64,000 nt of DNA from Psychrobacter sp. ANT_WB68 (GCF_008369115.1 NZ_VOAZ01000002.1:372001-436000), one strand, 5' to 3'; shown: positions 18,086 to 28,615, counted from the stretch's first letter. Made by a program: numbers and translations. The notes: generated by a model from the sequence alone, not told the origin.

Positions 18086-19738
18086 ATGATGGGAAGCAAA
18101 CCTATAAGCGACGCGACCAACGATATTGGTAAAGATACTCACACCGAAGTGTCCAATAAAGAGAGTGGCCGCGCGCCAAACCCTGAGCATACTGAGGGTA
18201 AGAATAAAAAAGAAAGAATTGAGCAAACCCATGAGCAAGTCACCGACGATATCATGCATCACCCTGACTTGGTTAATCCACTAGATGATATCCGCATTGA
18301 TATTAAAACCCCTTTTACCAAAGACTCGCAGCGCATCAAAGGCGATAAACATAAGTATGAGTATGATGTTGTCGTCCTAGGTGCAGGGCCTGCTGGTGAA
18401 GCGGCTGCTATGAAGCTGACTAAGTCTGGCAAAAAGGTAGCGGTTATTGATCCGCGCGAACAGGTCGGCGGTAACTCTACGCATGTTGGCACCATTCCAA
18501 GTAAGGCATTACGTCAATCCGTTTTTAACTTGATTAACTTTCGCCGTGATCCTATGTTTACCAAGGCGATGGAGTATCAGCAAGTACCGCTAAACCGCGT
18601 GTTAGCCAACGCTCGTCAGGTAATACGCAATCAAGTGAGTACGCATACGCGCTTTTATGAGCGCAATCGTATTGAGGTGATTCACGGCTGGGCAAGCTTT
18701 ATTGATGAGCATACCTTAAGCGTCGAAAAAGACGAAGGTGTCTTTGAAACCGTCACCTTTAATAAAGCCATTATTACCGTTGGTAGTCGTCCTTATCGTC
18801 CTGATATTCTAGATTTTAACCATCCGCGTGTTTTTGACTCTGATAAAATCTTGCAAATGGATTATGTGGTCAAAAAAATCATTATTTATGGCGCAGGGGT
18901 GATTGGTTGTGAGTATGCATCTATCTTTACTGGTCTTGGCTATAAAGTTGACTTGATTAATAACCAAGATCAATTGCTCAATTACCTAGACAGCGAAATT
19001 AGTGATGCCATCGCTCATGATTTTAGACAATTTGGCGTACTTATTCGCAGCAATGAAGAGATTGATCATCTTGAAACGCATGATGATTATGTGGTCTTGC
19101 ACCTAAAAAGCGGCAAGCGCATTAAATCGGATGCCATTCTTTGGTCAAACGGGCGCTCAGGTAACACAGAAGGCTTGAACTTAGAAGCAATCGGGCTTGA
19201 AGCCAATAGCCGTGGTCAGCTCAAAGTTGATGATACCTATTGTACTGGTGTCGAAAACATCTATGCCGCTGGTGACGTTATCGGCTGGCCATCATTGGCT
19301 TCTGCCGCCTACGATCAAGGACGCTGTGCGGCGGCCTTCATGGTTGGCGATAGTGATGCAGAACCGGTATCGAGTGTGCCAACAGGTATTTACACCATTC
19401 CTGAGATTTCTTGTATCGGTAAAACTGAACAAGAGCTAACCGATGAAAAAGTTCCTTATGAAGTCGGGCAAGCATTTTTTAAACATCTGGCACGCGCGCA
19501 AATCATTGGTGAACGTTCAGGTGTGTTAAAGATTTTGTTCCATCGTGATACGCTTGAGATCTTAGGCATTCATTGTTACGGCAATCACGCGTCAGAGATT
19601 ATTCATATCGGTCAAGCAGTCATGAAGTGTAAGAGTAATAATACCCTTGAGTATTTCGTCAATACGACCTTTAACTACCCAACGATGGCAGAGGCTTATC
19701 GTGTGGCAGCCCTCAATGGTTTAAATCGCGTTTTTTAA
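18086..19738 (+). CDS. sthA: Soluble pyridine nucleotide transhydrogenase
   Basis: The protein is 550 aa, about 85 residues longer than typical SthA (about 465). The catalytic part starts near residue 92 with [16 protein letters not shown]. It has [16 protein letters not shown], where related disulfide reductases carry the redox Cys pair; the loss of the first Cys is normal for SthA. A second nucleotide-binding motif ([16 protein letters not shown]) follows. It re-equilibrates NADPH and NADH in the cytosol using FAD. The N-terminal extension is hydrophilic and Asp/Glu/Lys/His-rich, not a signal peptide; its role is unknown. Confidence 0.95.
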   Translation: MMGSKPISDATNDIGKDTHTEVSNKESGRAPNPEHTEGKNKKERIEQTHEQVTDDIMHHPDLVNPLDDIRIDIKTPFTKDSQRIKGDKHKYEYDVVVLGAGPAGEAAAMKLTKSGKKVAVIDPREQVGGNSTHVGTIPSKALRQSVFNLINFRRDPMFTKAMEYQQVPLNRVLANARQVIRNQVSTHTRFYERNRIEVIHGWASFIDEHTLSVEKDEGVFETVTFNKAIITVGSRPYRPDILDFNHPRVFDSDKILQMDYVVKKIIIYGAGVIGCEYASIFTGLGYKVDLINNQDQLLNYLDSEISDAIAHDFRQFGVLIRSNEEIDHLETHDDYVVLHLKSGKRIKSDAILWSNGRSGNTEGLNLEAIGLEANSRGQLKVDDTYCTGVENIYAAGDVIGWPSLASAAYDQGRCAAAFMVGDSDAEPVSSVPTGIYTIPEISCIGKTEQELTDEKVPYEVGQAFFKHLARAQIIGERSGVLKILFHRDTLEILGIHCYGNHASEIIHIGQAVMKCKSNNTLEYFVNTTFNYPTMAEAYRVAALNGLNRVF

Positions 19739-19780
19739 AGGTTAATTTTTTAACTGTTAAATCGTAAAGCAAGATACATA

Positions 19781-19816
19781 AAAAAGCGCCTGCTCAATGA
19801 GTAGGCGCTTTTTTTG
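19781..19816 (+). terminator. Strong bidirectional terminator after sthA
   Basis: A-run plus AGCGCCT (19785-19791) pairs with AGGCGCT (19803-19809) and a T-run follows. Because the stem is flanked by A- and T-runs, it can stop sthA transcripts and those of the convergent exporter operon. Confidence 0.9.
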
Positions 19817-19859
19817 TGGCATTTTTTAATATCATAAGTGCTATAAAGCTCTTTTTAAC

Positions 19860-21092
19860 TTAAAAAGCGGTTTTGCTTTGCGCGGTAAGCCAACGAAAAA
19901 GCAGCAGTAATATAAAGTAAAATAGCCACAATCCTGCCAATGCATAAAATCCCGTCGCGACTTGGGCTACACTGGCACCCATCTGATTGAGCTGAACAGA
20001 AGTATTGATGCCAGGTGTCGTCGGTATTAACCAGCGTATGATTTGTAAAAATTCTGGTAATTGATGGGCAGGCCATGGATAACCACTGACAAAAAACATC
20101 GGTAGTGAGCTGAAAATTAAAATTTGCATACTGCGCTCACGCTGGCGGAACCACAGCCCAAACACACAGCCGAGGGTGGCGACGGTCGGACAAAATAGCA
20201 GCAAAAATAACAAGCTGCCGAGCATGTTTTGTCCGCGCGGATAATGATGCAGCTCAAAGGTCCAGCCATAATAAAAGCAGCCGATGATAAAGCTGAACAT
20301 ACTGAGCGCTGCAATACGTCCGAGCCAGCCGCGAATACTGGTGGCATGACGACGCTGCTCATACCATGTACCAATCAACATCGCTGTAGACATCAAAAGG
20401 GTTTGCTGCAGAATAAGAATAGCTACCGCTGGCACCACATACGCGCCGTAGCCTTCGGTTTGGTTATATAAAGGAATAATTTTTAAGGGTACCGCTTGCG
20501 TGCTTGCCGCTGCGGTCGCAGAATACGCGCCTTGCGCCACGCTTTTTTTAATCTCAACCCCTGCTGATACCGTACTGACCGCTTGTAGAAACCCCATTTG
20601 GACGTTTTTATTTAGCAAGAAATAGCCGCCATTACCCAGTACGCTGACGCTTGCCGCTTTTCCAGACAGTACTTGCTGCTCAAGTCCGCTTGGAATAATC
20701 ATATAACCAGCGATGTCATCTGACCATATAGCCTCGATGGCATCTTGCTCATTGAGAAAGCGCTTGGTATCTAGCTGTGGGCTTGCACTGGCGTAACGGA
20801 CGATGGTTTTAGATAAGTTGCTGTTGTCTTGATCAATAATACCAACTGGCACATGGTTAATCACTTCCGCTGAATACGGCCAAGGATAAAAAAAGCCATA
20901 AATAATCGGTGCAATCATTAATAATAACAGCACGCCTTTATCAGAAAAGACGTCCTTAATAGTTTGCAAAAAACTGCCTAAAAAGCTTTGCGATGAAGAA
21001 CAGTCTTTTGAATCTGCTGCTGCGTTAGATAACTTGTCTTTTGCTGATACAGGCTCTTTTGGTGAGCCAGAATCTTTTTTTAACATAGACAT
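19860..21092 (-). CDS. ABC-2 type permease, exporter subunit (distal)
   Basis: The protein is 410 aa. An N-terminal membrane helix near residue 55 (GVLLLLMIAPIIYGFFYPWPYS) is followed by a large extracytoplasmic domain of about 150 residues. At least five C-terminal helices come next, with the family's PWPAHQLPEFLQIIRWLIPTTPGI motif. This matches the YhhJ/DUF3533-like ABC-2 permeases found with HlyD and TolC. Its start overlaps the stop of the preceding permease by one base. Substrate unknown; drugs or hydrophobic compounds are typical. Confidence 0.85.
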   Translation of the reverse strand: MSMLKKDSGSPKEPVSAKDKLSNAAADSKDCSSSQSFLGSFLQTIKDVFSDKGVLLLLMIAPIIYGFFYPWPYSAEVINHVPVGIIDQDNSNLSKTIVRYASASPQLDTKRFLNEQDAIEAIWSDDIAGYMIIPSGLEQQVLSGKAASVSVLGNGGYFLLNKNVQMGFLQAVSTVSAGVEIKKSVAQGAYSATAAASTQAVPLKIIPLYNQTEGYGAYVVPAVAILILQQTLLMSTAMLIGTWYEQRRHATSIRGWLGRIAALSMFSFIIGCFYYGWTFELHHYPRGQNMLGSLLFLLLFCPTVATLGCVFGLWFRQRERSMQILIFSSLPMFFVSGYPWPAHQLPEFLQIIRWLIPTTPGINTSVQLNQMGASVAQVATGFYALAGLWLFYFILLLLFRWLTAQSKTAF

Positions 21093-22429
21093 TAGCGTGC
21101 TCCCCAGCGTTCAGGATGTGCGAGCGCGCGTTTGCTCAATAAAGTGGTTAAGAACATAGCAATAAGGGTCGCTAACGTCAGTCCATAGACAATCGGGAGT
21201 GAGATGGCAACGGGTGCTTGCATCTGTAATTGCGCGATATGCAGCTTAAGATAATGGGTGAGTGGTAAGACGTCTGACCAATGCTGAGCACTGTCACTGA
21301 TGGCGATATAAGGAAATGTCACCCCTGCAAAAGCATAAGAAGGCGCTGAGATAAACCCCGTAGACGATAAGCCCATACGTAATGAAAATGAGGTTAAAGT
21401 AAATATTGCCCCAAGCCAAAATGACAACATCATAAGCAAGACAAGACCGATATAAGTCGCAATAATGGAACTAATAGCGAGCGCTTGTTGCGGAGCGGCC
21501 AGCCACAACGCCAGAACTGACCATAGGCTATAAGCTAGTATTGGCCAAAAGTACTTACCCAATAAACCAAAGAGTAAAACTAATACACTTGCTTTTCTAG
21601 GCTTACTATCTATAACAGAGGTGTTATTGTCTTCAGCAGAGGTCGAGGCTGCTATGATTTTGCTGTTTGCAATGTTAGTTTTAATATTGGTTAAGTCAGG
21701 ATGACCGCTTTCAATAAAGTCATACCAACGACCGATTTGCTTATCGCGTAGCTCGCGACCAATGGTGGTGGCACCGATTACCATGGCCAAGATATGTAGC
21801 AGCGCCGGGATAACGGTGGATGCTAAAAACTGCTGATAATCCGTTGCGGCATTAAATAAGCTAATACGCTGAATACTAATGGGCGAGTAAGCAATCGCTG
21901 CTTGTGACGGTGCCATGCCTTTTTTCACCAAGCGCTGTATCTCAACGCCTGCTGATAGCGTACCAATTACTGATTGTACACTGGTCTGGATGATGCCAGA
22001 GTGAGTACCGTATTGGGCGTTTACTTGCAATACAATCGGCGCAGGTTTACTGGATGAAATATTGCGCGAAAAATCTTCAGGAATAATAACTACCGCATAA
22101 ATATCACGTTGCAAGAGGGCAGCTTCTACCGCTGCTGGCGAGTGATAAAGCTGTCTGACCGTTAGGTTCGGGTTGGCTTCCAAATAACGCACGGCAGTAT
22201 TGGCAATAGGACCGCGGTCGTTATCCATTACACCGATGGGTAAATCGGTAATTTGTATTTGTGAAAATATCCACCAAATCAATAGCACAGTCGCAAGCGG
22301 TATCCAAAGCACCATGCTTAAATCCCATGGGTTTTTGGCTAAAAAACGTCGCTCGTAGCCAGCACTGCGTACAAAAGAGCCAATTAAACCCTTTTGCTCA
22401 CTTAACTTCTTTTGCTTAGTCAAGCGCAT
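21092..22429 (-). CDS. ABC-2 type permease, exporter subunit (proximal)
   Basis: The protein is 445 aa with the same architecture as its downstream neighbour: an early helix (WIPLATVLLIWWIF), a periplasmic domain (GVMDNDRGPIANTAVRYLEA), and a C-terminal helical bundle ending near LPLTHYLKLHIAQLQMQAP. The two permeases are distant paralogues and probably form a heterodimer. It lies 3 bp after the HlyD gene. No ATP-binding subunit is encoded within the operon, which is unusual for an ABC-2 system: either an ATPase is supplied from elsewhere or the pair works differently. Confidence 0.85.
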   Translation of the reverse strand: MRLTKQKKLSEQKGLIGSFVRSAGYERRFLAKNPWDLSMVLWIPLATVLLIWWIFSQIQITDLPIGVMDNDRGPIANTAVRYLEANPNLTVRQLYHSPAAVEAALLQRDIYAVVIIPEDFSRNISSSKPAPIVLQVNAQYGTHSGIIQTSVQSVIGTLSAGVEIQRLVKKGMAPSQAAIAYSPISIQRISLFNAATDYQQFLASTVIPALLHILAMVIGATTIGRELRDKQIGRWYDFIESGHPDLTNIKTNIANSKIIAASTSAEDNNTSVIDSKPRKASVLVLLFGLLGKYFWPILAYSLWSVLALWLAAPQQALAISSIIATYIGLVLLMMLSFWLGAIFTLTSFSLRMGLSSTGFISAPSYAFAGVTFPYIAISDSAQHWSDVLPLTHYLKLHIAQLQMQAPVAISLPIVYGLTLATLIAMFLTTLLSKRALAHPERWGAR

Positions 22430-22432
22430 GGT

Positions 22433-23659
22433 TTACTCTTGGCTCTGATTAGCAAGGGCTGGATTGATATTGACAACCACACTCATACCCGAACGAATAC
22501 GACGATCAGGAGCTGATGGACGCGCTTTAACCTCAAAGGTACGTACATCAAAACCATCGTTATTATTGGTTGGACGCCAAGTAGCAAAGTCAGATAATGT
22601 TGAGGTGGCATAAACGGTAAACTGCTTGGTATAAGGTTTTTCAGGCGATGACAAAGCGGGAATCGTACCCATAAAGCGCTGACCAATCGCAAACTGATTT
22701 AAATAGGTTTCGGTCACGTTGAGTACCACCCATTGATCATTGGTATTCACCAAAGTAAGTAGCGGCACGCCTTGACCAATGACTTCGCCAGCATTAACAA
22801 TGACATTATCCACGATACCAGCAATCGGGCTTCTTAGATTGGCTTCTTCTTTTGCGACCAACGCTTCTTCTAGTTGTGCATCGACTTGGGCAACTTGGGC
22901 GGACGCCGCTGTCTTATCTTCACTACGTGCGCCTTCCATTGCCAAGTCGTATTGTAAACGCGCCGCTTCAGTCTGGTCTTGAGTAGCCAAATATTGCGCG
23001 TAGGCTTCATCACGTTTTTGCCGTGCCATCAGTCCTTCTTCATACAGACGATTGACCCGCTGATAGGTGTTTTCTGCCAAATCAGACGCCGCTTTATTGG
23101 CTTGCCAAGCCGCTTTTGCTTGCGCAATTTCTTGTGGACGGGCGCCATTCTCTGCTTTATCGAGCTGACTCTGTGCCATTTGTTTACCAGCACGTGCTTG
23201 ATTTATCTTAGCGTTAATCTCAGGTGAGTCCATCTCAATCAATTGCTGACCGACCGTAACCGCATCCCCTTCTGTGACCATGATTTTCGCGATACGTCCT
23301 GGTACTTTTGCGGCGATGGACGTTTCCTGCATTTGCATCTGCCCTTGCAGGGTAATGACTTCAGGCTCGTTGTGCTCACTGCTTTTATACAGACCATAAG
23401 CAATTGCCGCTAAGACAAGCAGTACAAGAAGCCTCAAAATCACCTTTTTTATCATGGCAGCTTTATCCGCTTTTGCAGGCTCGCGCTTATAAGGTGGCGC
23501 TGCTTGCTCTTGATTAATATCAGCGGTATCGACCACAGATTCAGTCGGTTCAGTGGCATCGATGGGCGTTTGCTCATTATGACTGCTGCTTGATTCAGCG
23601 GATTGGTCTGAATCATTTAATTTGCGTGAGTCGCCTGATTCATTATTAGATTCAGTCAT
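22433..23659 (-). CDS. HlyD-family membrane fusion protein
   Basis: The protein is 408 aa. An unusually long acidic, Ser/Glu-rich cytoplasmic N-terminus (about 85 residues) precedes one membrane helix (LRLLVLLVLAAIAYGLY). The biotinyl-lipoyl-like half motifs (AAKVPGRIAKIMVTEGDAVTVGQQLIEMDSP and LRSPIAGIVDNVIVNAGEVIGQGVPLLTLV) flank an alpha-helical hairpin. It bridges the inner-membrane permeases and TolC across the periplasm. Order in the operon is tolC, hlyD, permease, permease, all on the minus strand. Confidence 0.92.
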   Translation of the reverse strand: MTESNNESGDSRKLNDSDQSAESSSSHNEQTPIDATEPTESVVDTADINQEQAAPPYKREPAKADKAAMIKKVILRLLVLLVLAAIAYGLYKSSEHNEPEVITLQGQMQMQETSIAAKVPGRIAKIMVTEGDAVTVGQQLIEMDSPEINAKINQARAGKQMAQSQLDKAENGARPQEIAQAKAAWQANKAASDLAENTYQRVNRLYEEGLMARQKRDEAYAQYLATQDQTEAARLQYDLAMEGARSEDKTAASAQVAQVDAQLEEALVAKEEANLRSPIAGIVDNVIVNAGEVIGQGVPLLTLVNTNDQWVVLNVTETYLNQFAIGQRFMGTIPALSSPEKPYTKQFTVYATSTLSDFATWRPTNNNDGFDVRTFEVKARPSAPDRRIRSGMSVVVNINPALANQSQE

Positions 23660-23786
23660 GACAGTGAGATTCCTAAAGCAATAAGGTCGGTAATAAGCAG
23701 AATAAGTCTGATTTTATTCAATCGTGTTATTTAATATGTCTTACTAGGTAGGCTATTGGCCATTTCATGCTATTTTCTGTGCCCTG

Positions 23787-25502
23787 TTATTTGCTATACA
23801 GGGTCGGTAGTCGAATATCAGCGGCGTTGAGATAAGCATTAAAGGCAAGGGGCGTCCCGCAGCTTTGCATCAGAGCGGCAAGAGACTGTACATAAGTATT
23901 CGCTGCTTGCGCCTGTTCTGTACGAGCTTTGAGTGATTGCGTCTGTGCTTGTACCACATCGATAGGTGTATTCACGCCTTCTTGCAACCCAAGTTGCCGC
24001 AAGCGTAATACCTCCGCTGCCAGATCCACATTACTTTGCAATGCCTGATACCGTGACTGGGCATTATTCACATCATGCCAGTTTTTTTCGACCAACAATA
24101 ATAGGTTGTCACTGACCTCAATCTCAGACAGATCGGCTTGGCGTATTTTGGCATTACTGGATGCTAGTGAAGCGGTTTTATCGAGCCCACCCCAGAGCTT
24201 CCAACTCGCTGAGATACCCGCGACCCAACTGGGGTCTTTTTCAAGTTGTCCGTAGCCATAAAGCATGACAGTAGGTTTGTAACCGGTATCAGATAGCGCA
24301 TGCAGTTGCTGAGCCTGTGCCCGTTTAGCGGCGACTTTTTGCAGACCTGGATGATTGCTCAGTGCCAAGTCTTGAAAATAGTTGACATCAGGTAAAGGAC
24401 GACTAGAGACAAATAGAGGCGTGGTCGGTTTGATGCGGTAATCGGTACGCAAGAGACGCTGCAGCGCCATCATCGCAAGACGCGCATCATTATTGGCATT
24501 GACCGATTCACTTTTTGCATCGGCAAGTGCCGATTGGGCTTCTAGGCGATCGACACGTGAGATAAAACCTTCTTCAAAAAGACGCTGCGCCATATGGTCA
24601 ACCTGCTGCACTGTATCATAAGCATCTTCGCGTAAATAGGCGGCAATAATGGCCAATTGTGCTTTAAAGTAACGTTCAATTAAGGTGTTATAAAGCTCAT
24701 TTTTATCTAGTAGGCTATCTGCTACAGCTTCTTGGGTACGAGCAGTGGAAGCGCCTGTCAATGCCGTAGTGCGTCCAGCAGTATAAATGGGCCATACTAC
24801 ACCGAGACCTGCGCCAGTCGTTGAACCTGAGCGCTTTAAGTTGTAATTATCTGGGATACGCTCGCCGACCAATTCACCAAAATCAGGCAAATTTGCTATG
24901 GGTGGAACAATGCTATCAACGCTACTATTTATATCGTTGATAATGCCGGTTTTAATCGTTGATAAATCAATATCTGCATCTAAGTTATACGCACTGGCAG
25001 AGACTCGCGCAAATACCAATGGATTGTCTATAGTTTTTAGGGCGTCAGTTTCATATTCGCTCGCAGCAATCGCTGCTTGATTGGCGGCAATTTTGGGCGA
25101 AACTTGCAATAAAATATTTTGCGCCTGCTCAAGACTAAGCAGGCTAGATACCTCTAAGGGATAGCTGTTATCAATGCTTTTATGGGTGATAGGATCGATA
25201 AGAGTGCTTAAGCCAGTTTTAGATTCAGCTTTATCCATCTCAATCTCTGTCATCGCCGCTCTATTTTGTACGCTACTTTTTTGAGTTTCGTTTTTATAAG
25301 TTTGAGTACGATTGGTTTGAAGACGGTTTTCTTCAATGCTGCCCGGATCGGCCGCATCAATAATTTGCGTCACTACAACTGGCGTTGGCTCATTTTGTGA
25401 TGTGATATTATCATCGTGAGCGTTTGCGGAGTTAGACGCGGCTAAGCTCATGAGCGTAACCGTCATCACAGCAGTAGACAGAGTCGATAAAGCAAATTTC
25501 AT
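23787..25502 (-). CDS. TolC-family outer membrane efflux protein
   Basis: The protein is 571 aa. A Sec signal peptide (about residues 1-28, ending SNSANA) precedes about 110 residues of low-complexity sequence. Two TolC/OEP repeats follow, with typical helical hairpins (LEAQSALADAKSESVNANNDARLAMMALQRLL, LRLRQLGLQEGVNTPIDVVQAQTQ). It should trimerise into an outer-membrane channel-tunnel serving the adjacent HlyD/permease pair. It is the first gene of the operon, 127 bp upstream of hlyD. Confidence 0.92.
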   Translation of the reverse strand: MKFALSTLSTAVMTVTLMSLAASNSANAHDDNITSQNEPTPVVVTQIIDAADPGSIEENRLQTNRTQTYKNETQKSSVQNRAAMTEIEMDKAESKTGLSTLIDPITHKSIDNSYPLEVSSLLSLEQAQNILLQVSPKIAANQAAIAASEYETDALKTIDNPLVFARVSASAYNLDADIDLSTIKTGIINDINSSVDSIVPPIANLPDFGELVGERIPDNYNLKRSGSTTGAGLGVVWPIYTAGRTTALTGASTARTQEAVADSLLDKNELYNTLIERYFKAQLAIIAAYLREDAYDTVQQVDHMAQRLFEEGFISRVDRLEAQSALADAKSESVNANNDARLAMMALQRLLRTDYRIKPTTPLFVSSRPLPDVNYFQDLALSNHPGLQKVAAKRAQAQQLHALSDTGYKPTVMLYGYGQLEKDPSWVAGISASWKLWGGLDKTASLASSNAKIRQADLSEIEVSDNLLLLVEKNWHDVNNAQSRYQALQSNVDLAAEVLRLRQLGLQEGVNTPIDVVQAQTQSLKARTEQAQAANTYVQSLAALMQSCGTPLAFNAYLNAADIRLPTLYSK

Positions 25503-25873
25503 AAGTCACATAAGCCATTAATTAGAATGCAAAGTGTTTAGAACGTGTTCATGCAGGGCAATATTATAGACTATTAAGAGAAAGTAAAAATTGGTTATTA
25601 ATAACAAAGCATACACTGTAGGGCCATAATGGCGACGGGTCAGTGCTCACTATTTGCTTATTTCACGTTGAATGAGCCCCTTTTTTATGTTAAGTGTCTC
25701 ATTCAAGGATAAGTGATAGCATTATCTATAGATATATCTATGATTTTTTGATAAAAAGTCGTTTAAATAGCAATAAAATCCATGCAATAAGTATTATTAG
25801 TAAATATATGGTTATAAAAATTAGCTGTTAAAAGTAAATAAAATAATATTATATTTAAAATAGGACGTGAGCA
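25503..25873. promoter_or_regulatory. Divergent control region between tolC-like gene and glpK
   Basis: About 370 bp, very AT-rich near glpK. A perfect 9-bp inverted repeat TTGAATGAG...CTCATTCAA lies at 25668-25676 and 25698-25706 with a T-rich spacer; it could be an operator or weak terminator. No GlpR-type site was recognised. No gene is visible. Confidence 0.4.
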
Positions 25874-27466
25874 ATGGCAGGATATATTTTAGCGCTAGAT
25901 CAAGGCACGACATCGAGTCGCGCGATTTTGTACGATGACCATGCCCGTCCGATTAAAATGGCGCAGCAGCCGACGACTTTAAAGACGCCGCAAGCAGGTT
26001 TCGTCGAGCAAGATGCACAACAGATTTGGCAAACACAGATTAGCTGTGCCCACGACGTGATTAATCAAGCAGGACTACTTGCAACCGATGTCACCAGTAT
26101 TGCGATTACCAATCAGCGTGAATCTATCGTGATGTGGGATAAGCAAACGGGTAAACCTTTAGCGCCTGCCATTATTTGGCAAGACCGCCGTACCGCAAGC
26201 TACTGTAAGACGCTTGCTGCAGAAAGCGCGAGCGGTAAGACAGATAATAACCATGATGATATGGCAAGCGAGATACAACGTATTACAGGGTTGCGTTTGG
26301 ACCCTTACTTTAGCGCCAGTAAAATTGCTTGGCTATTAGAAAACGATCCTAAATTAAGGGTACGCGCTAATAAAGGAGAGATTGCTGTTGGCACCATAGA
26401 CAGCTGGCTTATCTATAAATTAACGGGTGGCGAGCACGTCATTGAAGTGACCAATGCTTGTCGCACTCTGCTATATGATATTCATAAACTTGCGTGGTCA
26501 GAGGAGCTATGTGCCTGTTTCGCCATACCTATGAGTATATTGCCTAAAGTATTACCATCTGATGGGGATTTTGGCAAAACCAAAAAGGGACTATTTGCTA
26601 AACAAATTCCTATTCAGGCGGTATTAGGCGACCAACAAGCGGCGTTGTTTGGACAAGGCTGCCTTGATGCAGGCATGGCAAAAAACACCTATGGCACGGG
26701 CTGCTTTATGCTGATGAATATAGGTCAGACGCCAAAACTGAGTGAGCATAAGTTGCTAACGACCATCGCTTGGCAACGTAAATCAACGCCAATTCGTCCA
26801 GACAATTTATCATTTGATCAAATCGTCCAGTCTGGTAGACGTATGCTACAACCACCCAAAAAAGAAGTCACTTATGCCTTAGAAGGTAGTGTGTTTATGG
26901 CCGGTGCTATCGTGCAATGGTTGCGTGATAATCTGGGTATGATTCAACAAAGCGGTGAGGTTGAGAGTTTAGCGCGGCAAGTAGATAGCAGTGAAGATGT
27001 GGTTTTATTGCCGGCATTTACAGGGCTTGGCGCGCCTTACTGGCGCTCCGACATCAGTGCCAGTATTACCGGTATGAGCCGCGGTACGACCAAAGCTCAT
27101 ATCGCGCGTGCGGCATTGGAAGCGGTGGCGTATCAAACTTATGATGTACTCATCGCTATGCAGAAAGACAGTCCTCATCCATTGACTGAGCTAAGAGTCG
27201 ATGGCGGCGCTGCTAATAATGACTTACTCATGCAGTTTCAAGCTGACTTATTGGGAGTGCCTGTACTGCGCCCCAAAGACACAGAAATCACTGCCAAAGG
27301 TGCGGCTTTGTTAGCTGGATTAAAAACGGGTTTATATGATGAAGCAACGATGCAAACGTCATGGCAAGTCGACCGTATTTTTGAGCCTGAAATGTCCGCC
27401 GATACTCGTCAGCAGCATCTTAATAAATGGCAACAAGCTATTGATAGAGCGTTAAAAGTAATGTAA
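25874..27466 (+). CDS. glpK: Glycerol kinase
   Basis: The protein is 530 aa, slightly longer than the usual about 500. FGGY signatures are clear: LALDQGTTSSRAILYD at the N-terminus, QDRRTASYC near residue 115, GDQQAALFGQ, and the C-terminal ELRVDGGAANNDLLMQFQADLLGVPV. It phosphorylates glycerol to sn-glycerol-3-phosphate in the cytosol. Short insertions (for example around residue 120, SASGKTDNNHDD) account for the extra length. No glpF, glpD or glpR gene lies nearby, so it is a stand-alone gene. An AGGACGTGA ribosome-binding site precedes the ATG. Confidence 0.96.
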   Translation: MAGYILALDQGTTSSRAILYDDHARPIKMAQQPTTLKTPQAGFVEQDAQQIWQTQISCAHDVINQAGLLATDVTSIAITNQRESIVMWDKQTGKPLAPAIIWQDRRTASYCKTLAAESASGKTDNNHDDMASEIQRITGLRLDPYFSASKIAWLLENDPKLRVRANKGEIAVGTIDSWLIYKLTGGEHVIEVTNACRTLLYDIHKLAWSEELCACFAIPMSILPKVLPSDGDFGKTKKGLFAKQIPIQAVLGDQQAALFGQGCLDAGMAKNTYGTGCFMLMNIGQTPKLSEHKLLTTIAWQRKSTPIRPDNLSFDQIVQSGRRMLQPPKKEVTYALEGSVFMAGAIVQWLRDNLGMIQQSGEVESLARQVDSSEDVVLLPAFTGLGAPYWRSDISASITGMSRGTTKAHIARAALEAVAYQTYDVLIAMQKDSPHPLTELRVDGGAANNDLLMQFQADLLGVPVLRPKDTEITAKGAALLAGLKTGLYDEATMQTSWQVDRIFEPEMSADTRQQHLNKWQQAIDRALKVM

Positions 27467-27742
27467 TTGTTTAACTTGAGACATTTAAGCGTTATGACAA
27501 CTCAGTTAAAGATTACTTAAAGCGCTCCGGTAACCTACAAATTCGTGATAAAGATACAGGCTGTAACGCAAGGCAATCGCAATTTGGACAAAGTTTACAT
27601 AACCTGTCTATCTGTCGCTATTCATAAATCCCTATACTTTAGATGAGTTAATAAGCAATACCGCTGATATTTAATTTTCTATTGATTAATAAGTTAGCAA
27701 TTAATAAATCTAATATATAACAAATAATTTAAGGATAATATT

Positions 27743-28423
27743 ATGAATAACGATGGACGCATTACAGACCCTAACAACCGTGTAATCGCTGATGACTATC
27801 TTGAAGTCGGCGATAGAGAGCGCATAATCGATGACAATGAACGTCGATTAACTGGCACTGATCATGATATCCATGGCAATAAGATTATTAGACATGAAAA
27901 TGATAATATCATCGAAGAGCATGATGCTGTTGATCGTAATGCTGTCAAGCATATGTCAAAAGAGAGCAGAGAAGATTTGAATGCTGACCCAATCACAGGT
28001 GAGCCAGGCTCACATCCGCTAGGTACAGGTATCGGTGGTATCGGTGGGGCAGCAGCAGGTGCGGCTATTGGTACAATGGCAGGTCCGTTAGGAACCTTAA
28101 TCGGCGGTGCTATTGGTGCTATCGTTGGTGGCGGGGCTGGCCATGCAGCAGCAGAAGCGATTGATCCGACTCGCGAGGAAGCTTATTGGCGTGCAGCACA
28201 TGCCAATGCTGATTACTATCGCGAAGGTCATGACTTTGACCGTGACTTACATCCAGCGTACGCTGTCGGTTATGCCAATCGCGCTCGTTATCCAGCCGAT
28301 GCTCGTTTTGAAGATCACGAATCAGATTTAGAACGTTCATGGCATGAAGTAAAAGGTGAGTCGCGTTTAGAATGGAACGATGCGCGTCGCGCAACACGTG
28401 ATGCATGGAATCGCGTATCTTAA
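27743..28423 (+). CDS. Glycine-zipper protein of unknown function
   Basis: The protein is 226 aa. Residues about 1-90 are highly acidic and polar. Residues about 92-132 form a glycine zipper (GTGIGGIGGAAAGAAIGTMAGPLGTLIGGAIGAIVGGGAGHAAAEAID abbreviated: GxxxG repeats), typical of small bacterial stress proteins that insert into or associate with membranes. The C-terminus is charged and aromatic-rich (EEAYWRAAHANADYYREGHDFDRDLHPAY). There is no signal peptide. Many relatives are stress-induced, but its function is unknown. It stands alone with its own terminator. Confidence 0.75.
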   Translation: MNNDGRITDPNNRVIADDYLEVGDRERIIDDNERRLTGTDHDIHGNKIIRHENDNIIEEHDAVDRNAVKHMSKESREDLNADPITGEPGSHPLGTGIGGIGGAAAGAAIGTMAGPLGTLIGGAIGAIVGGGAGHAAAEAIDPTREEAYWRAAHANADYYREGHDFDRDLHPAYAVGYANRARYPADARFEDHESDLERSWHEVKGESRLEWNDARRATRDAWNRVS

Positions 28424-28615
28424 TAGTAGTGATATCCTTACCATGTAAGAATAAAAAGTAATGGTAAATGAGCTTTGACTTATTAAGCTTAACCAATAGG
28501 TTATTTGATATAAGTAAGTAAATAATACGAAAGCTTACTCTCTCATTACTAGAGTTATTCTGATTGTAGACTTTGCTCTACTAACAGACAAAATAAGACA
28601 ATTTTATGCTACTTT

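Noticed and set aside
18460..18520. Missing redox-active cysteine pair in SthA
   Set aside because: SthA proteins typically have Thr where disulfide reductases have the first Cys; this is a family feature, not a defect.
25655..25680. TTTCACGTTGAAT as a parS half-site
   Set aside because: It deviates in the central and outer positions of the parS palindrome; more likely part of the 9-bp inverted repeat there.
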